Notes: generated by a model not told the origin, from the letters alone. 64,000 nt of DNA from Amycolatopsis thermoflava N1165 (GCF_000473265.1 NZ_KI421511.1:3881560-3945559), one strand, 5' to 3'. Positions 19,893 through 29,295 are shown, numbered from the stretch's first letter. Made by a program: numbers and translations.

Positions 19893-20336
19893 TCAGCGAG
19901 AGCTTGCCCGAACCGGCCCGCTGAGGACCTCGACCAGGCTCGCGTACCGGGCGCGTTCCTCGTCCGTCAAGGCACTGAACCGCTCCCCCACCAGTTCCGC
20001 GAACCGCTGCCTGATCTGTTCGCGCAGCTCCTCGCCCGCGGGGGTCAGCACGACGCGACTGACGCGCCGGTCCTTCTCGTCGGGCTCCCGCGCGAGCAGG
20101 CCGCGCTTCTCGAGTCGGTCGACCATCCCGGTCACGTTCGTCTTGTCGCACCCCAGCAGCGTCGCCAGCTCGCCGAACGACGGGCGCCGCGCCAGGCCGC
20201 ACAGCACCTGGGTCTGCTGGCTGGTCAGGTCGAAGTCGCGGGCGATTCCCGCGTAGAGCACCGCCGCTTCGCGGTGCAGCGCGGCGACCGCCGCGGCCAA
20301 GCCCTCCATGCCCCCAGCATAGTTGACATGCTCCAC
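19893..20336 (-). CDS. MarR-family regulator
   Basis: A 147-residue winged-helix regulator: LATLLGCDKTNVTGMVDRLEKRGLL is the recognition part and DEKDRRVSRVVLT the wing. Its GTG start at 20336 (alternatives TTG 20339 and ATG 20309) lies next to a perfect palindrome shared with the divergent SDR gene. It probably represses both. A lone Cys in LLGCDK at the DNA-binding domain could allow redox sensing, which is speculative. Confidence 0.88.
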   Translation of the reverse strand: MEHVNYAGGMEGLAAAVAALHREAAVLYAGIARDFDLTSQQTQVLCGLARRPSFGELATLLGCDKTNVTGMVDRLEKRGLLAREPDEKDRRVSRVVLTPAGEELREQIRQRFAELVGERFSALTDEERARYASLVEVLSGPVRASSR

Positions 20337-20340
20337 CAAT

Positions 20341-20359
20341 TAGTCGAGTATCTCGACTA
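20341..20359. promoter_or_regulatory. Palindromic operator between marR and SDR
   Basis: TAGTCGAGTATCTCGACTA is a perfect inverted repeat with eight-base arms and a three-base centre. It sits between the start of the MarR gene and the GGAGGA site of the SDR gene. Its size and place fit a MarR dimer site. Confidence 0.7.
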
Positions 20360-20378
20360 TCGATCATCTGGAGGAATA

Positions 20379-21113
20379 GTGCTGACGGACAGGGTGGCCC
20401 TCGTGACGGGCGGATCGCGGGGCATCGGGCGGGGCATCGCCGAGCGGCTGGGCACGGAAGGCGCCCGGGTGGTGGTGAACTACCGCACCGACGCGGACGC
20501 GGCGGCCAAGGTGGTCGCCACCATCGACAACGCGGGCGGGCAGGCCGTGGCCGTCCAGGCCGACGTCGCGGACCCGGCGCAGGTCGTGGCGCTGTTCGAC
20601 GCCGTCGAGTCGGCCTTCGGCGGCCTCGACATCCTGGTCGGCAACGCGGGGATCGCCCGGTTCGCCCCGCTCGCCGAGGCGAGCGACGAGGACTTCGAAC
20701 GGGTCTTCGCCACGAACACCCGCTCGACGTTCGTCGCCCTGCGCGAGGCCGCGAAGAGGCTGCGGGACGGCGGCCGGATCATCGTGATCTCCAGCGGCGC
20801 CACGGTCACCGCACGCCCGAACGGCGGCGTGTACGCGGCCAGCAAGGCGGCTGCCGAGCAGCTCGTGCGCGCCGCGGCCAAGGAACTCGGGCCGCGCGGG
20901 ATCACCGCCAACAGCGTGCTGCCCGGCGCGACCCGCAGCGACGCGCTGGAAGCCGGGATGGACGCCGAACGCCTAGCGGCGACCACGGCCCAGACGCCGC
21001 TGGGGCGCCTCGGCGAGCCGTCGGACATCGCGTCGATCGTGGCGTTCCTCGCCTCCGCCGACGGCGGCTGGATCACCGGGCAGACGATCCACGCCGGCGG
21101 CGGGCTGTTCTAG
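20379..21113 (+). CDS. Short-chain dehydrogenase/reductase (FabG-like)
   Basis: A 244-residue classical SDR. VTGGSRGIGRGIA binds the cofactor, NYRTDADAA after strand 2 suggests NADP(H), and NAGIA, ISSG and YAASKAAAEQ hold the structural Asn, catalytic Ser and Tyr/Lys. The GTG at 20379 follows GGAGGA with a good spacing. It is likely regulated by the divergent MarR protein. Its stop overlaps the end of the small minus-strand gene. Confidence 0.92.
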   Translation: MLTDRVALVTGGSRGIGRGIAERLGTEGARVVVNYRTDADAAAKVVATIDNAGGQAVAVQADVADPAQVVALFDAVESAFGGLDILVGNAGIARFAPLAEASDEDFERVFATNTRSTFVALREAAKRLRDGGRIIVISSGATVTARPNGGVYAASKAAAEQLVRAAAKELGPRGITANSVLPGATRSDALEAGMDAERLAATTAQTPLGRLGEPSDIASIVAFLASADGGWITGQTIHAGGGLF

Positions 21114-21244
21114 CCGCCGAACAGCTTGACGACCTTGAGGATCAGTTCGTAGAGGCCGTAGAGAAACGGCACGCCCACCCACAGCCAGGCCAGCGTCATC
21201 AACCAGACCCGGCGGCGCGCGGGGACCTGCTCCGGCGTGCTCAT
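21110..21244 (-). CDS. Small subunit-like membrane protein of OFA transporter (44 residues)
   Basis: A 44-residue protein with one hydrophobic helix (WLMTLAWLWVGVPFLYGLYELI) after a basic N-terminus (PARRRVW) and a short KVVKLFGG end. Its ATG at 21244 overlaps the stop of the oxalate/formate-type carrier as ATGA, so the two are translationally coupled. Similar small partners are annotated beside this carrier family in actinobacteria as an MFS small subunit. A role in stability or activity of the carrier is inferred. Confidence 0.8.
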   Translation of the reverse strand: MSTPEQVPARRRVWLMTLAWLWVGVPFLYGLYELILKVVKLFGG

Positions 21245-22599
21245 TTCGCCTCCTCGCGCGCGACGTCCGCGCTCTCCGGTTCGTGGTACTTCGCGCTCAC
21301 CGGGCGCACCAGCTCGTTGGCGATGAAGCCGATCACCAGCAGCGCGATCATGATGTAGAACGACGTGGTGTAGAGGTCCGGGCCCTGCTTGCCCGCCCGC
21401 TTCTGGCTGTCGGCGATCGCGTTGACGATCAGCGGGCCGAGCACACCGGCGGCCGACCACGCGGTGAGCAGGCGGCCGTGGATCGCGCCGACCTGGTAGG
21501 TGCCGAACATGTCCTTCAGGTAGGCCGGGATCGTGGCGAAACCCGCGCCGTAGAAGGACAGGATCACCATCGCCGCGAGGATGAAGACCACTTTGGACGA
21601 GTTCCCGACGAGCGCGATCACCAGGTACAGCAGGGCGCCGACGCCGAGGTACATGCGGTAGATGTTCTTCCGGCCGATGAAGTCCGAAGTGGACGACCAG
21701 ACGAACCGGCCGAGCATGTTGGTCAGCGACAGCAGCGCGACGAAACCGGCGGCCGCGGTCGCGCCGACCGGGACCGACGTGCCGCGGAAGAAGTCGGTGA
21801 TCATCGGCGACGCCTTCTCCAGGATGCCGATGCCCGCGGTGACGTTGAAGCACAGCACGACCCACAGGCACCAGAACTGGGGCGTCTTGATGGCGTTGGC
21901 GGCCGACACGTTCGCCGTGGTGATCATCGACCGGGCCTTCGCGGCCGTCGGCTCCCAGCCCTTGGGCTTCCAGCCCTCCGCGGGCACCCGCACCAGGAAC
22001 ACCCCGAGCGACATGAACACCGCGTAGACGACGCCGTGGATCAGGAACGAGGTGCCGATGCCGCTGGGCGTCGACCCGAACGACTCGAGCATCTGGCTCG
22101 ACCACGGCGAGGCGATCAGCGCCCCGCCGCCGAAGCCCATGATCGCGATGCCGGTGGCCATGCCCGGCCGGTCCGGGAACCACTTGATGAGCGTCGACAC
22201 CGGCGAGATGTAGCCGATGCCGAGCCCGACGCCGCCGATGAGGCCGTAGCCGAGCACCACCAGCCAGTACTGGGAGGTGAACGCGCCGAGCGCGGACACC
22301 AGGAACCCGGTGGAGAAGCAGGTCATCGACACGAACATCGCCCAGCGCGGCCCGTTGCGCTCGACCAGCGTGCCGCCGAAGGCCGCGGAGAGCCCGAGCA
22401 TGACGATGCCGAGCTGGAACGGCAGCGCGCTCAGCGTCCCGGACAGGCCCAGCGCCTTCTCCAGCGGCGGTTTGAACACGCTCCACGCGTACGCCTGACC
22501 GATCGCGAGGTGCACCGACAGGGCCGCGGGCGGGATCAGCCACCGGCTCCAGTCCGGGGGCGCGATGCTGTGCGAACGGTCGAGGAAAGTGACGGCCAC
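21241..22599 (-). CDS. OFA-family MFS transporter (oxalate/formate antiporter-like)
   Basis: A 452-residue, twelve-helix carrier. The opening WLIPPAALSVHLAIGQAYAWSVF and GIGYISPVSTLIKWFPDRPGMATG are hallmarks of the OFA family. The second half has GFATIPAYLKDMFGTYQVGAIHG, also typical. It would move a small carboxylate (oxalate, formate, or another). It is divergent from fdhD and 5 kb from an FdhF-like enzyme, which makes a formate-related role attractive but unproven. The GTG start at 22599 is preceded by GGGGAG. Confidence 0.9.
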   Translation of the reverse strand: MAVTFLDRSHSIAPPDWSRWLIPPAALSVHLAIGQAYAWSVFKPPLEKALGLSGTLSALPFQLGIVMLGLSAAFGGTLVERNGPRWAMFVSMTCFSTGFLVSALGAFTSQYWLVVLGYGLIGGVGLGIGYISPVSTLIKWFPDRPGMATGIAIMGFGGGALIASPWSSQMLESFGSTPSGIGTSFLIHGVVYAVFMSLGVFLVRVPAEGWKPKGWEPTAAKARSMITTANVSAANAIKTPQFWCLWVVLCFNVTAGIGILEKASPMITDFFRGTSVPVGATAAAGFVALLSLTNMLGRFVWSSTSDFIGRKNIYRMYLGVGALLYLVIALVGNSSKVVFILAAMVILSFYGAGFATIPAYLKDMFGTYQVGAIHGRLLTAWSAAGVLGPLIVNAIADSQKRAGKQGPDLYTTSFYIMIALLVIGFIANELVRPVSAKYHEPESADVAREEAK

Positions 22600-22698
22600 G
22601 GCGGGCTCCCCTACGCTGGTGATTGAGCCTGCAATTTCTTACTAGATGCGCGACGGCACGGCAAGCTCTTGTCGTCGATGAGTGGAATGGAGTGCCCG

Positions 22699-23535
22699 AT
22701 GGGGCGCGTGACGGTGCGACGTCCGGTGCGGAAGCTGACCGAGGGCGGGCAGACGCGGCGCGCCGACCTGCTGGCGGCCGAGGAGCCGCTGGAGCTGCGG
22801 GTCGGCGGCAAGGCCCTGGCCGTCACCATGCGCACTCCCGGGCACGACGTCGAGCTGGCGCACGGCTTCCTGCTGTCCGAGGGTGTCATCGCCTCGCGGG
22901 ACGACGTGTTCACGGCCCGGTACTGCGACGGCGTCGACGACCAGGGGCGCAACACCTACAACGTCCTGGACCTCGCCCTGGCCGAGGGCGTCGCGCCGCC
23001 GGAGACGGGTGTGGAGCGCAACTTCTACACGACGTCCTCGTGCGGGGTGTGCGGCAAGGCGGCGCTGGACGCGGTGAAGCTCAAGACCCGCTTCGCGCCC
23101 GGGGAGTCGACTTTCGCCGTGAGCACGGAGGTGCTCGCGGGGCTGCCGGAAACGCTGCGCAAGCAGCAGCGCGTGTTCGCCAGCACCGGCGGCCTGCACG
23201 CGGCCGGGTTGTTCCGGGCGGACGGGTCGCTGCTGGCCGTGCGGGAGGACGTGGGCAGGCACAACGCGGTCGACAAGGTGCTGGGCTGGGCGCTGCTGGA
23301 GGGCCGGGTCCCGTTGTCGGACTGCGGGCTGCTGGTGTCCGGGCGGGCGTCGTTCGAGCTGGTGCAGAAGGCCGCGATGGCCGGGGTCCCGTTCCTCGCG
23401 GCGGTGTCCGCGCCGTCGTCGCTTGCGGTGGAGCTGGCCGAGGAGAACGGCATGACGCTGGTCGGGTTCCTGCGCGGCACCAGCATGAACCTCTACACCG
23501 GCGACCAGCGCGTACTGGAGCCGGCCGCGGTGTGA
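22699..23535 (+). CDS. fdhD: Formate dehydrogenase accessory sulfurtransferase FdhD
   Basis: A 278-residue maturation factor that passes sulfur from IscS-type desulfurase to the Mo/W-bis-MGD cofactor of formate dehydrogenases. The catalytic loop [12 protein letters not shown] has the CxxC pair. [11 protein letters not shown] and [15 protein letters not shown] (GDP/cofactor pocket) are conserved blocks. I chose the ATG at 22699 because GGAG lies six bases before it; starts at 22669 and 22678 are possible. Its client is probably the FdhF-like enzyme at 13.8 kb. Confidence 0.95.
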   Translation: MGRVTVRRPVRKLTEGGQTRRADLLAAEEPLELRVGGKALAVTMRTPGHDVELAHGFLLSEGVIASRDDVFTARYCDGVDDQGRNTYNVLDLALAEGVAPPETGVERNFYTTSSCGVCGKAALDAVKLKTRFAPGESTFAVSTEVLAGLPETLRKQQRVFASTGGLHAAGLFRADGSLLAVREDVGRHNAVDKVLGWALLEGRVPLSDCGLLVSGRASFELVQKAAMAGVPFLAAVSAPSSLAVELAEENGMTLVGFLRGTSMNLYTGDQRVLEPAAV

Positions 23536-23539
23536 GCGC

Positions 23540-24442
23540 TCAGATCCGGGGCATGACCTCGGCGGCCAGGCGTTCCATCTGCTCGGCCTGGTCGGCGAAC
23601 GGGGTGAACAGGATCAGCTCGGCGCCCGCGGCGGCGACCTCCTGCACCCCGGCCACGCACTCGTCGGGTGTGCCTGCCACCGCGACCGCCTCGAGGCCGC
23701 GTTTGCCGTAGATCTCGGCGAGACCGTCGGCGACGCGGCGGCGGGCGGCGTCCCCGTCGTCGTCCACCGCGATGTACACGCGCTTGGCGACCTGGAAGTC
23801 CTCGCGCCCGGCTTCGGCCAGCACCTCGCGCAGCGTCTTGACCTGCTCGGCGAAGGCCGCGGTGGTCGAGGAACCGGCGCCGAAGAACCCGTCGCCGTGC
23901 TTCACCGCCCGCTTGAGGGCGTTCGGGTGGCTGCCGCCGAACCACAGCGGCGGGCCGGGCTTCTGGAACGGCTTCGGCTGCATCGAGGCGCCCTCGAGCT
24001 GCCAGAAGCGGCCGTCGAAGTCGACCACGTCCTCGGTCCACAGCGCCTTGACCAGGCGGATCCCCTCGGTGAACCGGGCGACGTGCGCCTCGCCGTCGAG
24101 GCCGAACGCGGCGAACGGCCGGTTGCGGCCGCCGCTGCCGACGCCGACCTCCAGGCGGCCGCGGCTGAGCTGGTCGAGCGTGGCGAGGCTCTTGGCCAGG
24201 TGCGCCGGGATGTGCAGCGGGGTGACGTACACGGCGCAGCCGAGGCGCAAGCGCTCGGTGCAGGCGAACGCGTAGGCCATGGTCTCGTTCGCCGAAAGGT
24301 GCGGGGCCGTGCCGAGGACCTGCTCCTGGGTCCAGCCGCTCTCGAAGCCGAGCTCCTCGGCGCGCCGCACGTACGAGCGGAAGGCGGCGGGGTCGAACGT
24401 TCCGTCGGCCACGAACTGGGGAATCGAGATCGCGAACCGCAT
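23540..24442 (-). CDS. Luciferase-like (LLM class) F420/flavin-dependent oxidoreductase
   Basis: A 300-residue TIM-barrel oxidoreductase. The opening MRFAISIPQF, the middle SRGRLEVGVGSGG and PPLWFGGSHPNALKRA are typical LLM blocks. The GXGXG-like stretch and actinobacterial context favour F420, but FMN is possible. A -10 box TAATGT (minus strand 24455-24450) lies seven bases before the ATG, so the mRNA is probably leaderless. It ends five bases from fdhD, convergently, and is probably unrelated to it. Confidence 0.9.
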   Translation of the reverse strand: MRFAISIPQFVADGTFDPAAFRSYVRRAEELGFESGWTQEQVLGTAPHLSANETMAYAFACTERLRLGCAVYVTPLHIPAHLAKSLATLDQLSRGRLEVGVGSGGRNRPFAAFGLDGEAHVARFTEGIRLVKALWTEDVVDFDGRFWQLEGASMQPKPFQKPGPPLWFGGSHPNALKRAVKHGDGFFGAGSSTTAAFAEQVKTLREVLAEAGREDFQVAKRVYIAVDDDGDAARRRVADGLAEIYGKRGLEAVAVAGTPDECVAGVQEVAAAGAELILFTPFADQAEQMERLAAEVMPRI

Positions 24443-24533
24443 GGGCACGACATTAGTCCTGTCGGTGTATCGGTTGCGGAACTTCCCACGACATGGGTTA
24501 CGGGACTGATGTTCAATGGCGCCGGGAGGCCAG

Positions 24534-25448
24534 GTGGACGAGGACGAAGCGACTGAACCGCGCGGGCGGCCCAGCCGCCGCTCGGTGCTGATCGCCGGCG
24601 CTTCGGGCCTGGGTATCGCCGCGGTCGCCGCGGGGACGGCGACCGGGGTGCTGCCGGTGAGCGAGGCGTTGCAGCGGGCGCTGGGTGTGGCGTCGTCGTC
24701 GCCCGCGTCGCAGATCGGGGTCGCGAAGGTCGAGCGGGTGTGGTCGCGGTACCGGAACCGGATGGTCGACCTGGTCATCCTGCTGCCGTCGAAGTCGCCG
24801 CCGCGGAACCTGCCGGTGTCGCTGCTGCTGCACGGCCTGCACGGGCGGGCGCGGACGGCGGCCCCGACCGGGACGCTCGCCGAGCTGGCCAGCCAGGTCG
24901 CCCGCAAGCGGGTCCAGCCGTACGGCTTCGTCGCGGTCGACGGCGGCGACAACTACTGGCATGAAAACGTGCCCGGCGACGATCCGATGGGCATGCTGCT
25001 GGAGGAGGTGCCGCAGTGGCTGCGGGAACGCGGCCTCGGCGGCGTGGACGGGATGCCGTTCGCCTGCACCGGCATGTCGATGGGCGGTTTCGGTGCCCTG
25101 CTGTACGCCCGCCGCCGGGCGGAGCGCCGCCAGCCGGTGGGTGCGCTGGCCCTGCTGGCGCCGGCGCTCATCCTGTCGTGGACGGAGATGGCGAAGCGGC
25201 ACACCTTCCGTGACGAAGCCGACTGGGCGTCGATGGACCCGCTACGCCACCTCGAGGCGACGGCGGGCATCCCAACCGCCCTGTGGTGCGGCACGGAAGA
25301 CGCGTTCATCCACGGCGCCCGACGCTTCATCGCGGCCGTGAAGCCCGAAATCGGGTATACGGCGCGAGGCAAGCACGGCGACTCGTTCAACCGGACGGTG
25401 GTGCCGAGCATGGTGAGCTTCCTAGGCCGCCACCGCCCAAGCGCGTAG
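24534..25448 (+). CDS. Secreted Tat-dependent esterase, alpha/beta hydrolase
   Basis: A 304-residue exported hydrolase of the putative-esterase (D/antigen 85-like) type. SRRSVLIAGASGLGIAAVAAG is a twin-arginine signal. LLLHGLHG is the oxyanion strand, GMSMGGFGA holds the nucleophile Ser, WCGTEDAF the acid Asp and GKHGDSF the His. The substrate may be an acyl or polymer ester outside the cell. I took GTG 24534, which has GGGAGG just upstream; an ATG at 24516 is the alternative. Confidence 0.85.
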   Translation: MDEDEATEPRGRPSRRSVLIAGASGLGIAAVAAGTATGVLPVSEALQRALGVASSSPASQIGVAKVERVWSRYRNRMVDLVILLPSKSPPRNLPVSLLLHGLHGRARTAAPTGTLAELASQVARKRVQPYGFVAVDGGDNYWHENVPGDDPMGMLLEEVPQWLRERGLGGVDGMPFACTGMSMGGFGALLYARRRAERRQPVGALALLAPALILSWTEMAKRHTFRDEADWASMDPLRHLEATAGIPTALWCGTEDAFIHGARRFIAAVKPEIGYTARGKHGDSFNRTVVPSMVSFLGRHRPSA

Positions 25449-25474
25449 CGCCAGTTGTTTGAAGAACAAAGGTA

Positions 25475-25626
25475 GCTGGGTGGTCATCCCGTCGCCTGAC
25501 ACCGGCGCCATCACCTTGAGCCAGGGCCGCAACCCGGGCTCTCTCCGGCGGCCGACCATGCCAACCTTGCGGCCCTGGCTCAAGGTGATATGCACAAACC
25601 GGAAGGCGACGGGATGACCACCCAGC
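25475..25626. repeat. Large nested inverted repeat 1
   Basis: Outer arms of 22 bases (25475-25496 with 25605-25626) are perfect complements. Inner arms of 23 bases (25510-25532 with 25567-25589) are also perfect. Side loops of 13 and 15 bases separate the arms, and the terminal loop is 34 bases. Folded as RNA it would make a rod of about 45 base pairs. No flanking transposase is seen. Confidence 0.85.
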
Positions 25627-25763
25627 GACCACCCACCCGAGGTGAGACGACAACGGTCCCCTGGTCATCCCGGAGCCTGCCCGTCCGGCGAGGACTCTTT
25701 TGATCTTTAAAGCCGCGCTGACGCGCGGAAAGCGCCTCACGGCGCTCGAAAGGTCACCTTACG

Positions 25764-25889
25764 ACCACCCCCGCCCCCGATGCCTGATTGTGTTTCAGTC
25801 GCCGAGCAGGCGTGTCAAGGCGGGAAAGCGTACCTTGACACGCCTGGTCGGCGACTAAAGATCGGCTGTGGATCGGGGGCGGGGGAGGT
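25764..25889. repeat. Large nested inverted repeat 2
   Basis: Outer arms of 18 bases (25764-25781 with 25872-25889) match at 17 positions. Inner arms of 24 bases (25797-25820 with 25833-25856) match at 23. The terminal loop is 12 bases. It has the same outer-plus-inner design as the element 138 bases upstream but a different sequence. Confidence 0.85.
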
Positions 25890-25930
25890 CTGGTTCGATG
25901 GTCGGTGTTGTTGCGTTGCCGGCTTGCGTT

Positions 25931-25980
25931 TTCGGGTGGTGCTGAGTCATTTCGGGTGGTGCTGGGTCAGCTGACCCAGC
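25931..25980. repeat. 20-base tandem repeat and palindrome at a gene end
   Basis: Two copies of a 20-base unit (25931-25950 and 25951-25970) differ at two positions. They adjoin a perfect palindrome GCTGGGTCAGCTGACCCAGC (25961-25980) that contains the stop codon of the minus-strand membrane protein. The palindrome could act as a transcription stop for that gene. Confidence 0.7.
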
Positions 25981-26371
25981 GGCCCACTACCGACAGCAGC
26001 CACAGGCCGATGAGCGTCGCCGCGAAGAGGAGGCTTGACCAGCGCAACAGGGGGCGGTAGTCGCCGTCTGCGGTGCGTACCCGGCGGAGCGCGTAGAACC
26101 CCACGCCGAGCACCGGGAGCGGGATCAGGGGCAGCGCCGACAGGCGCACGGGGGCGGCTACCACGCACGCCAGCGTCATCAGCCCGAGCAGCACCAGCAT
26201 GACCTTGAACAGGACCGGACTGCTCAGGTACGGCGCGACCACCCGGAAGGTCAGGTCGCTGATGCCACGCACATCGTCCCGCCCCTCCGGAACGACGGTG
26301 TCCCCGGCCGCGTCGGCCGGAGCGGTGCCCTCGCCGGCACCCGAACGGGGACCAGCCCCCTCCACGCTCAT
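25967..26371 (-). CDS. Small membrane protein, unknown function
   Basis: A 134-residue protein with a polar, acidic, Gly/Ala-rich first 35 residues and three or four hydrophobic helices (about 50-72, 76-95, 108-130). No known motif is seen. It starts 42 bases before the clpX stop on the same strand, so it may be read from the clp operon. Its stop lies within a perfect palindrome. Confidence 0.75.
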   Translation of the reverse strand: MSVEGAGPRSGAGEGTAPADAAGDTVVPEGRDDVRGISDLTFRVVAPYLSSPVLFKVMLVLLGLMTLACVVAAPVRLSALPLIPLPVLGVGFYALRRVRTADGDYRPLLRWSSLLFAATLIGLWLLSVVGRWVS

Positions 26372-26413
26372 CCGGCTAGCTTAGCGAGCGTGGAGGAGCT
26401 GCCTTCACGCAGA

Positions 26414-27709
26414 TCAGGCCGTTTTCTCGCCGCGTTCGCTGCTGCGCCGCCGGGACGGCTGACGCGACACGATCGTGGGATTGACGTTCTCGCGGACCGT
26501 CTGCTCCGTGATGACGACCTTGGCGACGTCGGTGCGGCTCGGGATGTCGTACATCACCGGCTGCAGCACCTCTTCCATGATCGCGCGCAGGCCACGGGCG
26601 CCGGTGCCGCGCAGGACCGCCTGGTCGGCGATGGCTTCGAGCGCCGTCTTGGTGAACTCCAGCTCGACGTTGTCCATCTCGAAGAGCTTCTTGTACTGCT
26701 TCACCAGGGCGTTGCGCGGCTCGGTGAGGATCCGGACCAGCGAATCCTTGTCCAGGTGCGTCACGTTCGCCACGACCGGGAGACGGCCGATGAACTCCGG
26801 GATCAGCCCGAACTTGATCAGGTCCTCAGGCATGGTGTCGGAGAAGACGTCGCTCTCCTCGATCTCGGCCTTCGTGCGGATCTCGGCGCCGAAGCCGAGG
26901 CCGCGCTTGCCGACCCGCTCATTGATGATCTTCTCCAGGCCCGCGAACGCGCCCGCCACGATGAACAACACGTTCGTGGTGTCGATCTGGATGAACTCCT
27001 GATGCGGGTGCTTGCGCCCACCCTGGGGCGGCACCGACGCCGTCGTGCCCTCCAGGATCTTCAACAGCGCCTGCTGCACACCCTCACCGGACACGTCCCG
27101 GGTGATCGACGGGTTCTCCGACTTGCGGGCGATCTTGTCGACCTCGTCGATGTAGATGATGCCCGTCTCGGCGCGCTTGACGTCGTAGTCCGCGGCCTGG
27201 ATCAGCTTCAACAGGATGTTCTCGACGTCTTCGCCGACATACCCGGCCTCGGTCAGCGCCGTGGCGTCCGCGATCGCGAACGGCACGTTCAGCATCTTGG
27301 CCAGGGTCTGCGCGAGGTAGGTCTTGCCGCAGCCGGTGGGCCCGAGCAGCAGGATGTTCGACTTCGCCAGCTCGACCGGCTCGTCCTTGGCGTCCTTCGG
27401 ACCGGTCTTGTCCTCGGACTGGATGCGCTTGTAGTGGTTGTACACCGCCACGGCGAGCGTCCGCTTCGCGTCGCTCTGGCCGATGATGTACTGGTCGAGG
27501 AACTCGTGGATGTCGAGCGGCTTGGGCAGCTCGTCGAGCTTGACGTCGCCGGCCTCGGCCAGCTCCTCCTCGATGATCTCGTTGCACAGGTCGATGCACT
27601 CATCGCAGATGTAGACGCCAGGTCCGGCGATGAGCTTCTTCACCTGTTTCTGGCTCTTCCCGCAGAAAGAACACTTCAGCAGGTCCCCGCCGTCGCCGAT
27701 CCGTGCCAT
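26414..27709 (-). CDS. clpX: ATP-dependent Clp protease ATP-binding subunit ClpX
   Basis: A 431-residue AAA+ unfoldase that feeds substrates to ClpP. The N-terminal zinc domain has Cys 13, 16, 35 and 38. GPTGCGKT is Walker [10 protein letters not shown] is Walker B, GYVGED is the pore loop, GGRKHPH the RKH loop, and LGFGAE the IGF-type loop that docks on ClpP. The ATG at 27709 gives the standard N-terminus. It lies 226 bases downstream of clpP2, enough for its own promoter. It acts in the cytosol with ClpP1P2. Confidence 0.98.
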   Translation of the reverse strand: MARIGDGGDLLKCSFCGKSQKQVKKLIAGPGVYICDECIDLCNEIIEEELAEAGDVKLDELPKPLDIHEFLDQYIIGQSDAKRTLAVAVYNHYKRIQSEDKTGPKDAKDEPVELAKSNILLLGPTGCGKTYLAQTLAKMLNVPFAIADATALTEAGYVGEDVENILLKLIQAADYDVKRAETGIIYIDEVDKIARKSENPSITRDVSGEGVQQALLKILEGTTASVPPQGGRKHPHQEFIQIDTTNVLFIVAGAFAGLEKIINERVGKRGLGFGAEIRTKAEIEESDVFSDTMPEDLIKFGLIPEFIGRLPVVANVTHLDKDSLVRILTEPRNALVKQYKKLFEMDNVELEFTKTALEAIADQAVLRGTGARGLRAIMEEVLQPVMYDIPSRTDVAKVVITEQTVRENVNPTIVSRQPSRRRSSERGEKTA

Positions 27710-27935
27710 GACCGTTGACCTGTTCCCCTCCGGTGCGCCTGCCGGCACACCTGATCGTGTTCCTGCCCTCGCCGCCGAGCCAGCGGGAAAAATGGCCGCT
27801 GCCCCTAGACGGTACCCGCCCGGAGCGCCGCGCGGGAGGACCAGCGGGCGCCGGGCGCCCCGAGACCCTAAACCGGAGGCCGGGGCGCGCCGGGTAGGAC
27901 ACGCACCGGCCGGGTCAGAGTCCCGGGGCCGGGCC

Positions 27936-28565
27936 TCAGCCGATCTGCGTCGCCTTGCGGTACGGCAGCACCTCGTCGATGATGCCGTACTCCTTGGCCT
28001 GCTCGGCGGTCAGGATCTTGTCGCGCTCGATGTCCGCGCGCACCTCGTCGGCGGTCTTGTTCGTGTGCTTGGACAGCGTGGTCTCCATCAGGCGGCGCAC
28101 CCGCTGGATCTCGTTGGCCTGGATCTCCAGGTCCGAGACCTGCCCGTAGGTGCCCTCGGTGGCCGGCTGGTGGATCAGCACGCGGGCGTTGGGCAGCGCG
28201 AGCCGCTTGCCCTTGGTGCCCGCCGCCAGCAGGACCGCGGCCGCGGAGGCGGCCTGGCCCAGCGCGACGGTCTGGATGTCCGGGCGCACGAACTGCATGG
28301 TGTCGTAGATCGCCATCAGCGAGGTGAACGAGCCACCCGGCGAGTTGATGTAGATCGTGATGTCGCGGTCCGGGTCCTCGTGCTCGAGGTGCAGCAGCTG
28401 GGCCATCACGTCGTTGGCCGACGCGTCGTCCACCTGCACACCCAGGAAGATGACCCGCTCCTCGTACAGCTTGTTGTACGGGTTCGACTCCTTCATGCCG
28501 TAGCTCGTGCGCTCGACGTACGACGGCAGGATGTACCGGGACTGCGGAAGCTGGAAGTTGTTCAT
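27936..28565 (-). CDS. clpP2: ATP-dependent Clp protease proteolytic subunit ClpP2
   Basis: A 209-residue serine protease subunit. Catalytic Ser is 107 in LGQAASAAA and His is 132 in VLIHQPA; the Asp lies near the C-terminus. Actinobacteria need both ClpP1 and ClpP2 in one mixed tetradecamer. The ATG at 28565 follows GAGGAGAAAG with good spacing and lies 26 bases after clpP1, so the two are cotranscribed. Confidence 0.97.
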   Translation of the reverse strand: MNNFQLPQSRYILPSYVERTSYGMKESNPYNKLYEERVIFLGVQVDDASANDVMAQLLHLEHEDPDRDITIYINSPGGSFTSLMAIYDTMQFVRPDIQTVALGQAASAAAVLLAAGTKGKRLALPNARVLIHQPATEGTYGQVSDLEIQANEIQRVRRLMETTLSKHTNKTADEVRADIERDKILTAEQAKEYGIIDEVLPYRKATQIG

Positions 28566-28591
28566 GAGAGCTTTCTCCTCATCAGGCCCGG

Positions 28592-29206
28592 TCAGCGGCT
28601 GCCGTTGCTGGACGGGAGCTGGTTCTCCCGGGTGAGGACGTGGTCGACGAAGCCGTACTCCCGCGCCTCCTCGGCGGTGAACCAGCGGTCCCGGTCGCCG
28701 TCGGCGATGATCTGCTCGACCGACTGACCGGTCTGCTCGGCGGTGATCCGGGCCAGCTCCTGCTTCCACTTGCCGAAGACCTCGGCCTGGATCGCGATGT
28801 CGGACGCGGTGCCACCGACACCGGCCGACGGCTGGTGCATCAGGATGCGCGCGTGCGGGAGCGAGTAGCGCTTCCCGGGGGCGCCCGAGGACAGCAGGAA
28901 CTGCCCCATCGAGGCGGCCAGGCCCATCGCGTAGGTCGCCACGTCCGGCTCGATGAGCTGCATCGTGTCGTAGATGGCGAACCCGGCGGTCACCGAGCCG
29001 CCCGGCGAGTTGATGTAGAAGCGGATGTCCGACTCGGAGTCCTCCGCGGACAGCAGCAGGAGCTGCGCGGTGATCCGGTTCGCCACCTCGTCGTTGACCT
29101 CGGAGCCGAGGACGACGATGCGCTCCTGGAGCAGCCGCTCGTACACCGAGTCGGTCAGATTGAGGCCCGCGGTCGAGCTGCGAGCCTCTGCCTTGTGCTG
29201 CGTCAC
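28592..29206 (-). CDS. clpP1: ATP-dependent Clp protease proteolytic subunit ClpP1
   Basis: A 204-residue subunit with catalytic Ser 99 in GLAASMG and His 124 in ILMHQPSAG. It is the first of the clpP1-clpP2 pair. The GTG start at 29206 is preceded by AAAAGG. The upstream 140 bases hold its promoter region and the tig terminator hairpin. ClgR-type control is expected from relatives, but I could not identify a clear ClgR box. Confidence 0.97.
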   Translation of the reverse strand: MTQHKAEARSSTAGLNLTDSVYERLLQERIVVLGSEVNDEVANRITAQLLLLSAEDSESDIRFYINSPGGSVTAGFAIYDTMQLIEPDVATYAMGLAASMGQFLLSSGAPGKRYSLPHARILMHQPSAGVGGTASDIAIQAEVFGKWKQELARITAEQTGQSVEQIIADGDRDRWFTAEEAREYGFVDHVLTRENQLPSSNGSR

Positions 29207-29295
29207 GTCTGCCTGCCTTTTCACCGCTGTGGCCCTCCCGGAGGGAGATCCACTGTGCACTGTCGAAGATGCTGAGATCTTGTAACCGACCCTAA

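Larger units (their letters stand above)
25449..25966. other. 518-base gene-free region with four hairpins
   Basis: No plausible gene is present. Two large nested inverted repeats (25475-25626 and 25764-25889) and two small hairpins between them (CCGCGC-TGAC-GCGCGG near 25713, and AGCGCC-TCAC-GGCGCT near 25731) fill it. At its end lie a 20-base tandem repeat (25931-25970) and a 20-base palindrome. It could be a non-autonomous mobile element, a structured RNA or a strong barrier between convergent genes. Confidence 0.6.

Noticed and set aside
25449..25966. Insertion sequence with terminal inverted repeats
   Set aside because: The space inside and between the repeats is too small for a transposase and none is coded nearby. 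At most it is a non-autonomous element.
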